From assembly GCF_050624435.1 (NCBI RefSeq), contig NC_134537.1, positions 125,960,086-126,024,085 on the forward strand: a DNA stretch of 64,000 nt, in the 5' to 3' direction. This document shows positions 55,602-64,000 of this stretch, one piece after another (positions within the stretch are counted from its first letter, which is position 1; each line of letters begins with the position of its first letter). The notes beneath the pieces were generated by a model. The model saw only the letters and a list, made by a program, of their open reading frames with translations, had not been told where the DNA came from and did not search any database. Made by a program: the position numbers and the translations under genes. This stretch comes from Tenrec ecaudatus. Lineage: Eukaryota > Chordata > Mammalia > Afrosoricida > Tenrecidae.

Positions 55602-56944
55602 CTGCGAAGAAAGAACATCTTGTTACCCGGGGAAAGCAAACGCAGGTCTGGTCCCAACACGTGCCCAACCATTCCGCTGAAGAAAAGAATGGTCATTTTA
55701 ACGGCGTTGACCTTGACCTTACATGTTCCTAATGATCCCCTGCCTAATTTGCTTGGATGCTTAATTGGGTGGGGCCCCGTAATTAGTGGCTCGAGGCTCA
55801 TAATGTGCTACTTGTCATGACTGTACCAGTTTTCCTTTTTTAATTCTTTGGCCCAGGCATTTCAGCCAGGCGGCAGACTGTCAGTGGATTTGGATAAGTC
55901 TTCATCTCGGCAGGAGCAAAGCGGCTTTAGAGACCGCGTTTCCAGGAGGAAAGCAGCACCTGGGAAATGCGACCCTATTCATAATTAGCAATTATTTAGG
56001 AAGGTGGCTCCCTCCCCCAACTTGATGGGGGATTCATTTAAGTCATGTTTTAATTCTCATTCACTGGAGGGCGGAGGCAAACATGAGAAATAATGATTTC
56101 GTAAGGAGGCTGTGTAAAACCAGCCCCAAACAGATAATGGATACAGAAAACACCCGACGTGGCTCCACTGATCACATGGTGACGGAGAACTGCGGATGCC
56201 TTCGGCACAAACATGGCCCCAGACACTCGCGTCTTTGTGAGAAGTTCTCACACGTCTGCAGGAATATGACAGCATCTACATTTTGATGCGTCCTGTTGTG
56301 TGTGCCAAGTCTGACTCATGCCTCAGGTGCTGTAGGTGCAGTTGCTGGGCTACATGTTGACGTGACTATATATGTAAATAAAAATAAGCTCTGCCTATTT
56401 TGCAGGTCGTTGACGTCAGATGCCATATATTTATTGCGTCCTGAGGGAAGCTCCACCCTGGGGCAGACTCCATGAAGCTCAGTAGTCACAGCTCGCTGGG
56501 CTCCCTCCTCCCTTGCTCTGAGAAGCTTCTCTAAGGTGGGGGGGTGTGTGTGTGTGTGGGATGGTGAGGCTGCAGAACTACTTGAGTACCTGTTTCTGAA
56601 CATGTGACATGAAGTCCCAGCACCCCTGTCTCAGGCTCATTGTTTTGTTGATTGTCCACCATCCTGAAGAGCATTTTGCATGACTTGGGCTCCCGTCTTC
56701 CCTCCTCTGTGGAAATCACCAGAAGCTGTTGTGTCTGCACACTGGCTGTGCAGTAAATGTCCCAAGAATCATTCCTAAGAGGTTGCCTTCTTCCGAGAAA
56801 GGTTTGGATCATTGCTGCATCCACAAGAACTGGTACCTAGTGTTACAGTATTTCAAAATTATTCTTGATGTTAACGTTCCTGGTTTTGCTATGAATAAGT
56901 CTTGGCTGACTGGGTCTATCCCAGTAGGAGATGTCACAGATTGA

Positions 56945-57472
56945 GTTGTGTTCCCCTAAAGTAAGCGTCAGCTTGGCTGGAACAGGCTTCCCGGTGGTTT
57001 GCAGCCATGCAATGATGCAATCATGCGCCATGATGTGAGCTGATGTGATCAGCCAAACAGCTTTAAGGGAATTAGAGTGGGAGGAGCACCTTTATTCAGT
57101 CACAGCCCTTACCTGATACACGAGGAACTTCCCAGGGTGTGACCCGCACTATCATTTATCTTACAGAAGTGAGCACAGAGGGACAGACCTCAGTACCATC
57201 AAGAAAGTAGACCTGGGAGTGCTAAGACCCTGTGCTAAAAACCTCCTAGACCTAGGGGAAGACTGATGCCAAGGCACAGGGAGATTGCCAAGGGGTGTTG
57301 GGCGCACAATGTTGAAAGGGGGCAAGGATCCTTCTCAGCGTTAACAAAGCCTTTCTCTAGAGCCAATGCCCCCAATATGGTCTTTTAGCTTCCTAAATTT
57401 TGAGAGAATTAAATTTGTTTGCTAAAGCCATCTACTTGCGGCACTTTGGTTACAGCGGCACTAGATGACTAA
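56945..57472 (+). repeat. Unclassified medium-copy repeat, family X copy 2
   Basis: Same block order as 6160-6815: 'gtcagcttggctgg', 'gcgccatgatgtgagctgat', 'ctaggggaagactgatgcca', 'gcggcactttggttacagcg'. Confidence 0.6.
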
Positions 57473-58089
57473 GCAGAGATGATGACAAAGTTCTCGGCAG
57501 CTTTTCTGGTCCCCACAGATGCCTGATGGCGATCCTGGTCCTTCCTAGTGTCCTTTCCTGAGTTACTCCTCACTAATTGATGCTCCTTGGCTCCGCCCGA
57601 CACTTTTCAGTCCCGTGACGAATACTACTATCAATTGTGGGAGTCTGGGGCTTTATATTGCTGAGTGTTCCCCGCAATGTACTGAATTAATTTTGGGAGG
57701 ATGGTTGCATAATTTAGCTGTCACTTTCCACAGGTTGGGAAGTGAAGCAGTTCCCAGATATCAGGATTTGTTGACTTGAAAGGGTGAATGCAGGGAGCTG
57801 TGTCTGTGATCTCACAACCGGAAGCCAGCTGAAGGACCGGCTCCAACAGGAGGATGCTTCTCATGGAGGGAACGTCTCACCCGATGGAGATCGTCCTTTG
57901 TTTGAGGGAAAGAAAGCAGCTAGTGCCCTCCACCCCCCAGAGGAGAGCTTGGCCAATGGGCCCCCAGCTGGAAGAACTATGGAGGTGAGCTCCTTCCTGA
58001 TAGTGTGTCCAAAGGCTGTGAGACAAAGTTTCTAAGGAGCAGTCTGATTATACTTCCTCTAGGGCAGATTTGTTTCTCTGGCATCTCAT

Positions 58090-59430
58090 GGGACTTTCAA
58101 TGTTCCTCACTAATGCGATGATTCAAATGCATCGATTCTTTACTGGTTTTACTTCATCACTGTCCAGCTCTCAAATGCCTAAGAGGTGACTGAAAGTACC
58201 ATGGCTTGGGCCACGCTCTCCTCAGTCTTCATAAGGACATCTTTGCCTTTCAACATGTTAAAGAGACCTGGGGCAACAGATGTGTCTAATGCAAAACACC
58301 GAATGATTTCTTGGCTGCTGCTTCGGAGAGTGTTGATTGTGGATCTATGCAAGACGGAAATTCTTGACAACTTGGATCTTCTCTCCATTTAGCATGGTGT
58401 TTCCTATTGGACCAGTTGTGGTTATTTTTCTTACACTGAGTTGTAATTTGATCTTCATTAGTAAGTGCTTCCAGTTCTTTTGGCTTTCAGCAAGCAAGGT
58501 TGTTAACGCGCCTTCCTCCAATCTTGATGCAAGGTCAGCTCAGCTTCTTGGATTATCTTCTCAGCATGCAGATTGGATACATCTGATGAGAGGAAACATC
58601 CATGACACGCCATCTTCCTGATTTTAAGCCATGCAGCATTCCCGTGTTCTGCTTGAACGGTCACCGGTTAGCAGTCTGTACAGTTACCATGTGAGCACAA
58701 TGAAGTGTTCTGGAATTCCCAGAGTTTGATATGATTCACACAGTCAAATACCTCTCCACAGTCAATAAAACACAAGCAAGCATCGTTCTGACAGTCTCCT
58801 TTTTTTCAGCCAGGATCCATCTGACATCAGGAATGAAATCCTTCCTTCCACGTCCTCTTTGGAATCGTGTTTCATTTTCTGGCAGCTCCAGGAGCTGCCG
58901 AGATCATTGCTGAATTATCCTCAGCAAAATTCTACTAGCGTTCGATATTCATGACCTTGTTCGATAATTTCTGCCTTCTGTTGCGTCACCTTTCTTTGGA
59001 ATGGTATCTCTTCTAGTCAGTTGGCCAGGTAGCGGGCTTCCAAATTTCTTGGCATAGACCAGTGAGTTCTTCCAGAGATGTGTCAGTTTGTGGAAACATT
59101 TAAGTTGCTATTCCGTCAATTCCCGAAGGCTTATTTTCACCAATGCCTTTCCATGCAGCTTGGCCTTCTCCTTCAATACCACCAGGTCTTGGTCATGTTA
59201 CTTCTTGAAATGGTTCAGTGCCAACCTACTCTTTTTGGTCCAGTGACTCTGTGTATTCCTTCCATCTCCTTTTTATGCTTCCTTCATCCTTCAATATGTT
59301 GCAACTCGAGGCTTACCTGCTTTCTTCAGTTCTTTCAGCTAGAGACATCCTGAGTGTGTTCTTTGCACCTTTCATTATTATATTTGCTTTGAGCTGCCCT
59401 TTGAGGGTTTTTTTGTTCACCGCTTCTGCA
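58090..59430 (-). mobile_element. RTE-type (BovB-like) LINE, reverse-transcriptase part
   Basis: Read on the minus strand, the piece at about 58740-58795 gives QNDACLCFIDCGEVFDCV, the 'CLCFIDY.KAFDCVDH' motif of the RTE reverse-transcriptase domain. Flanking blocks ('caggatccatctgacatcag', 'cagttggccaggtagcgggc', 'cgtcaattcccgaaggctta') follow the RTE consensus for about 1.3 kb. The frame is broken by stops and gaps. It lies in the same orientation as TENM3 within an intron. Confidence 0.87.
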
Positions 59431-60503
59431 GCCTGTCTAAGAGTTAGAAGGCATTGCACCGGGGCCAGGCAAGGTCCAGAATGCAGCGGTGGACAGAGCA
59501 TCTGAGGTGACAAGTCTGCGTGAGGCGAATGAGGGCAACAATGAGGTGGATGTGGCAAGCTCTGGCTGGCAGAAGCTATACTGACTGGCGTGAAGGAGGG
59601 TGGAGGCAGACCCTGTGAAGAGTTTGTAACTCAGGCTGCCTTATGAATTGGCAGTGGGGTGCTTTGAATTTTGCCAGGTATCAGAACTCCCAAAAAAGGA
59701 GCCACTTTTAAGTGATCCAGATTGTCTCGAGGCCAATGAATGAGTCCATAAATATGCTCTTTGGTGGATTGCACTTCTGAAGAGAGGCGCCCCAGCGAAG
59801 TCATCCTTCCCTCTCCTTCCTTCTCTCTTGGCCCCGGTAGCCACCTGGAGCCCTGCATCGTGGGACTTGGCATTTGTACATGTGTAGCTCTGTTTCCTTT
59901 GTGGTGGTATGCAAAGTTTTTTTAAAGGGGCAGAATGGGATGGGGAGGAGCCTAAGGTAGGATGCTTCTCTGCAGGCAGAAGAGAGAAATGCCACAGAAT
60001 CCCTGCCAGTGCCGGTCTCTAAGACCCGAGGCTGTTTGGGTTAATAATGCACCATCGGGACGTGCGTTCTTTTGATGGGTGTGCTGCAGGCCTGCCAACA
60101 GCAACACATCACTGACAGCTTAGGCTCTTTCTCAAACGAAAGAGCGAGCACGGACATTACGCTCAAATGACATACACGCGCAAGGTCTGATTTGTGGATG
60201 TTGTTGGTGCACGCGCTTGGCAGGTGGACAGTGTTACTGCTTGTTTGTTTACAGCATAAATCAGTTAAAAGGGCCTCAGCTAGTCAGACTTAACTAAGGA
60301 CCAACCACTTTGATAATGCAGAAATTCATCACTGTTCTTCCAATGTGACTTACATATGAATACTGAAGGGTAATCAATGGAACTCAGTCATGTGTCACTG
60401 TTGTGTGTTTTTCTCCTCTCTTCCCCACCACGATGGTGCTCTCTGTGCCTGCTGGGAATGTTAACCGCTCCCTCCCCGTCTGGAACGTTGCAGGCAGGCC
60501 TAC
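59431..60503. other. Intronic, no gene seen
   Basis: Unique intron sequence upstream of the 55601 exon, with no repeats recognised. Confidence 0.35.
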
Positions 60504-60800
60504 CTTTTCTAAGTAGGTGTAACTCCAGGTTTTACCATCGGCAAAGACCCGAGACACGATCCGCCCCTGTCCATCATAGTCTATTTTCTCGCTGGTCGTC
60601 CCTCGCTGGATGCTGGCAATTTGACCTGTGGATGAGTAGGTGACGTTGACGGCCATCAGCTTGCTGCTGGGTAACCACAGGGTGGGGTGCCCCGATGTGT
60701 CGTAGGCGATCCTGAGCAGAAATTTACGGTGGTCATCGTAGATCTTCTCTGTCTTGGTGGTTCGATCAAAGTCGACCGAGAGGAGGTTTCTGCCGTTCAC
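60504..60800 (-). CDS. TENM3: Teneurin-3, upstream YD-shell exon (297 bp)
   Basis: This exon of exactly 99 codons lies between the acceptor TTCCAACAG|GTG (60801) and the donor AAAAG|GTAGG (60503). It begins [20 protein letters not shown] and ends [14 protein letters not shown], joining in phase 0 to SMVLLLHSQ of the next exon. It belongs to the YD-repeat barrel (YDDHRKF, YDTSGHP, YSSTGQI, YDGQGRI) and has one N-glycosylation sequon (NVTY). The earlier exons, covering the cytoplasmic domain, transmembrane helix, EGF repeats and NHL propeller, must lie beyond 64000. Confidence 0.93.
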
Positions 60801-61944
60801 CTGTTGGAAAAACCACATGTGATGATGAAATAAATCCGCCCCCCACACCAGCCCGACTCCTCCCCCGAGCCTCCACTCTTGTGTAAGCACACACTTTGTC
60901 AGTAAATTAATTTAGCAACTTCTTGGGTACAAGTGCAAGGTGGTAGATTAACTGCTCTGAATAAAAAAAGTTTCATTAAGCAGAGACACAGCCTGGCGTG
61001 CGTTCCAAACCTTTTCAATGAAATGTTATCAACTTTAACCAACTGATAAATGAGGAGAAGAAGAAGAATTAAAAGGGTTTTGCTTTACAGTTTGTTTAGA
61101 AGATATGGAGGCAGGAAACCTGACATCTGTGTAAATTACCCCAAGACCCTCCGTCCCATAAAACACTGGAAAATAATTGCTTGTTAAATTTGTCACGGCG
61201 ACATTAAGAAAGACACAGTGGTAAATGTGACTGTAGCCCTCAAAGAGCAGTTAAGTAGAAGTTGGAACCCACATTACTGTAAATTATTAATGAGTTTAAA
61301 TAGCAGGAGGTTACAAACATGATCATTGCTTTCGGCCAAGTGCTAAAATGTCACAATGTTTTAGAGTATGCTTATTTTTTTTTAAGTAAAGTTAGCTGAG
61401 AGTGCCCTCAGAGACCCCAAGTACCGCGCCTGCGTGGGCTGAGTACTGTACTTTTATTTACAAATGCCGTTGCAGTAGGGCTCGGCGTGGCTGGGAGCCA
61501 GATTCAGAATCTTTGCCTAAATCTGCCCATCAAGGTGTGTGGTCCAAGGCATGCTCCTGCCAGCATTCCCTATTGCAACAGTATTGTGGCTGGAATCAAA
61601 TAGCCTACCGTGTGTGCAGTCTGTGGACCCTCTCCCATCCCCCACCCCTCCACCTGTGTCAGAGACTGGCCTTCTCCTAGTTGGTCTTCCCCAGCACTCA
61701 AGTGGCAACAGATGCGGACTCAAATGCTCAGTACTGTACATATGCGAGTGTAAGCAGACCCAAATATCCACCGAGGCACCTAATTCTTACCACAAACGCT
61801 GCATTAAAAATGTGCTGGAAAGCTCGGCTTCCACATGAGTCTATATGGTAACTGCTTTGCTTGTTAACATTAAATGAGAAAAATGTAATTGTGCATGACT
61901 ATGTCCTAGCTAGAACTTGCAAAATAAAGCACTCTGCTATTATT

Positions 61945-62160
61945 GCCTTGTGCAGCAGAGTCGGCCCTGACCCATAGCGCCCTCACGCACACCAGAATGA
62001 GGCGTTGCCCGCTCCTGCACCAGTCTCATGGTGTTGCTGTGCCTGAGCCCACTCTCCCCGCCTTTGGGTCCATCTACCTCCCCAGGAGCGTATCGTTCTC
62101 TTTGTGTCGACTCTCTGCATCTCCAAACGCCATGTCCCTCTCTGGTGACTGGCCTCTTTT
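61945..62160 (-). mobile_element. RTE-type LINE, 3' end
   Basis: Reverse RTE tail: 'gagtcggccctgacccatag', 'gcgttgcccgctcctgcacc', 'ggtgttgctgtgcctgagcc'. Diverged towards 62160. Confidence 0.65.
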
Positions 62161-62161
62161 G

Positions 62162-62162
<1 letters not shown>

Positions 62163-62199
<37 letters not shown>
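62163..62199 (+). repeat. (AC)n microsatellite
   Basis: About 18 uninterrupted CA units directly ahead of a SINE head. Confidence 0.95.
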
Positions 62200-62202
<3 letters not shown>

Positions 62203-62383
62203 GCCCCGGTAGTGCAACAGTTAAGTATTTGGCTGCAAACTAAACTCTGGTGGTTCAACCCCTTCAGTCCACACACATGAGCAAAGACCTGGCTACTTGC
62301 TCCAGAAAGATTACAGTCTAAGAAACACCCCGGGGACACTGCTACTTGTAGGGGACGACGAGTCAGAATCGATTCAATGCCAC
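62200..62383 (+). mobile_element. AfroSINE-like tRNA-derived SINE
   Basis: Complete copy: 'ggagccccggtagtgcaaca', 'actctggtggttcaacccct', 'acgagtcagaatcgattcaa'. Confidence 0.88.
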
Positions 62384-62522
62384 ATACAATAAACATGTGC
62401 ATATGCACACATCTCCATTTGTGTGTGTGTGTATACACATGTAAGCATATGTGATGTACAAGCTTGATATACACTGTGCACTTAGATAGCATCTTAGACA
62501 AAATTTAGTTTTCGCCTTCCAT

Positions 62523-62639
62523 CATTGGTGTAGCGTGGCTGCTAAGCACGGGCTGATGGCTCACACCCACCAGCCCCATGGGAGGAAGATCAAGCTGTCA
62601 GCTCTCCCCAAGATTTACAGCCTCAGAAACTCCATCTAG
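62523..62639 (+). mobile_element. AfroSINE, interrupted
   Basis: 'gtgtagcgtggctgctaagc' to 'cagcctcagaaactccatct'; the body is cut by the hAT-like element at 62640. Confidence 0.7.
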
Positions 62640-62730
62640 CAGGGGTGGGAACCCCTTATTTTCTGCCAAGGGCCATTGGATATTTAAAGCATAAATTCCC
62701 AGGAACTCCTGGTCAAGCATTTAACTATGT
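62640..62730 (+). repeat. hAT-like interspersed repeat, copy 2
   Basis: It begins CAGGGGTGGGAACC, a hAT-style terminus, then 'ttctgccaagggccattgga', matching 12605. It ends abruptly before the next SINE, so it is truncated. Confidence 0.5.
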
Positions 62731-62736
62731 GATGAC

Positions 62737-63060
62737 AGGAGGCCTGGTGGTGTCATGGGGATGGGATGGGGTGCTAAATGCAAGGTCAGAGGTTCCAAAC
62801 CACGAGCCATTCCAAGTGAGAAGCCTTCTACTCCCTTGAAAAGTTCAATCCTGCATGATATGGTTGAAATATGGACTATGATATATGTATTGAGTCCCAA
62901 CTAATTCCTGCCTTTAAAAGGGGCAAAAAATAATCTCAAACTGTAATCAGCAAATTAAAGGCAAAAACAAAAACAAGTTACCAGGACAGATCTACTCTGT
63001 CCTCCAAGGAAGGTCACTGTGCATCAGCATTGACCATGGCACTGAGAATGCGATGGCTAG
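62737..63060 (+). mobile_element. AfroSINE with an internal about 100-bp interruption
   Basis: The head and middle ('caaggtcagaggttccaaac') end at about 62860. The tail ('gacagatctactctgtcctc', 'gtgcatcagcattgaccatg') resumes at about 62975. The AT-rich interval between is not identified. Confidence 0.65.
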
Positions 63061-63639
63061 CAGGGCTTCTCTTTGGTGGGTGTTAATTGGTATTGGTGAT
63101 TTGGGGTCTCCTACAGCCCGGGCGAGACATTCCCCATCCCGGTCATGTAGGGTGGGTGTGGGTCAGGATCAACGGGATGGCAGTGGGTTGTCATTGACAC
63201 TAAGCAAGTCCTATGTAAAAACGAAACCTTTCCAATTGATTGTCCAAAGAGCTGGCTGGGAAGCGGTCCACAGCAGACGGTGCGAGCTAACCATCATTGC
63301 GGATCTCCATCGGGAAGACGTATGGAGAAAGGAGGAGGCCTCCAGAGAGATGAATCAGAAAAGAAGAAGAAAGAGTAGCGCTCTGGACGAACCTGAAGAG
63401 AGACGTGTGATGGTTCGGTCTCTTTTCAGATCTAGCTTGGCTGGGCTGCACTAAGGCAGCAGTGTCGTGTGGCCGTGGTGGCAGTGCCGTGCACTGAGGG
63501 AGGACCCTGGACTTTGAAAATCCTGACCGTGGACTGTTAACCCCACCGCTAAGTAAATCTGGTGGTCTGGGCTCTGTGTTTCACGGACTTTTATTTTACT
63601 TTATTCCGACCCACCAGCTTTCTGAGATTCCGTTTGCCC

Positions 63640-63730
63640 CTGTGGAGATGTGGAGGGCCAGCAAAGAGAAGGAAGACTCCCCAGGAGAAGGATTGGCACC
63701 TTGGCTGCAATGATGGGCTTCCACAGGACA
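63640..63730 (+). mobile_element. RTE-like fragment
   Basis: 'gagggccagcaaagagaagg', 'aagactccccaggagaagga' and 'ggctgcaatgatgggcttcc' follow the RTE 3' region weakly. Confidence 0.45.
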
Positions 63731-63808
63731 CCAGGGAGGACGGCTCAGGCCTGTGGTGCCGGGATCGGCCCGTCTGAACCGACCTGCCCCAGCAGCATGT
63801 GGAGATGA

Positions 63809-64000
63809 CTGCCTGCTCCTTGCTCCTTCCTTAGCTGCATTAGCGAATGCTACAACTCAGTTTTTAAAAATTCGATAGAAACCTTGGATCTAACGTCAAA
63901 GGAACTTGGGCATGATGGGGCAGAATGCAGTTCTTCAGTCTACATTGACACACCATTTGGTGATGCCTCCAGAAGAGGCTCTGCAATTGACACCATTGCC
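63809..64000 (+). other. Open, protein-like segment at the window edge
   Basis: 64 codons are open from just after a TGA to the window end in one plus-strand frame. The stretch includes YIDTPFGDASRRGSAIDTIA. A possible acceptor (tccttccttag) sits at about 63823-63833. I do not recognise it. It could be part of a repeat, a pseudogene or chance. Confidence 0.25.

Larger units (their letters stand above)
55602..60503 (-). other. TENM3 intron (phase 0, 4.9 kb)
   Basis: Donor AAAAG|GTAGGC at 60503, acceptor TTCGCAG at 55602. It contains family X copy 2 and an RTE fragment; the rest is unique. No nested gene is supported. Confidence 0.85.
60801..64000 (-). other. TENM3 intron, continuing past the window
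   Basis: At least 3.2 kb. The first 1.1 kb is unique and AT-rich; the rest is repeats (RTE tail, SINEs, CA repeat, hAT-like scrap). Confidence 0.8.

Noticed and set aside
53928-55820. Three long plus-strand reading frames (157, 215 and 236 codons) in one frame, opposite the large teneurin exon
   Set aside because: They mirror the coding exon on its antisense strand and arise from its codon composition. The sense strand has an unambiguous teneurin product with splice sites.
2511-62383. tRNA genes suggested by box A/box B-like sequence
   Set aside because: All occur inside the repeated SINE heads, which cannot fold into a complete cloverleaf and are followed by the SINE body.
1-64000. CRISPR array or bacterial-type defence cluster
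   Set aside because: Regularly repeated segments are microsatellites or dispersed transposons, and the exon-intron structure shows a mammalian genome.

Overview
The window is mammalian nuclear DNA. It has exons with spliceosomal GT..AG boundaries, long introns and dense retrotransposon debris. The repeat mix points to an afrotherian, most likely a tenrec such as the lesser hedgehog tenrec (Echinops telfairi): about thirty tRNA-derived SINEs of AfroSINE type, RTE/BovB-like LINE fragments, a lineage of non-LTR (probably L1) elements with a very long non-coding 3' end, and one clear SPIN hAT transposon, a family known from tenrec but not from most placental mammals. The species call is inference from repeats; I could not search a database.

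The only gene I can support is the 3' end of a teneurin gene on the minus strand. Four coding exons are resolved to the base (60800-60504, 55601-53990, 50666-50536, 48258-47503). They join in frame into the last 931 residues of the protein, ending at a TAA at 47503-47505. The wording of the C-terminus fits teneurin-3 (TENM3) rather than TENM1, TENM2 or TENM4. The exons encode the last part of the YD-repeat shell, the Rhs-associated core, the ABD/Tox-GHH-like tail and the TCAP peptide region, which has flanking basic cleavage and amidation signals. A long 3' UTR probably runs down to about 44.7 kb.

Layout: 1-44.6 kb is intergenic DNA downstream of the gene and has no convincing gene. It is made of SINEs, LINE 3' ends (several nested, with readable target-site duplications), two unclassified medium-copy repeat families present twice each, MIRs, microsatellites and stretches of unique sequence. 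44.7-60.8 kb is the gene end, whose introns carry an RTE fragment, SINEs and a tiny U2 snRNA retropseudogene. 60.8-64 kb is the next intron, again repeat-rich.

I found no operon, CRISPR array, defence system or other novel molecular system. What deserves a second look is the transposon archaeology: the SPIN copy, the 32-nt U2 pseudogene with its 14-bp duplication, the 2.3-kb LINE insertion with a 16-bp duplication and an internal tandem repeat, and the nested insertions. The intact TCAP region of the gene is the other point of interest.
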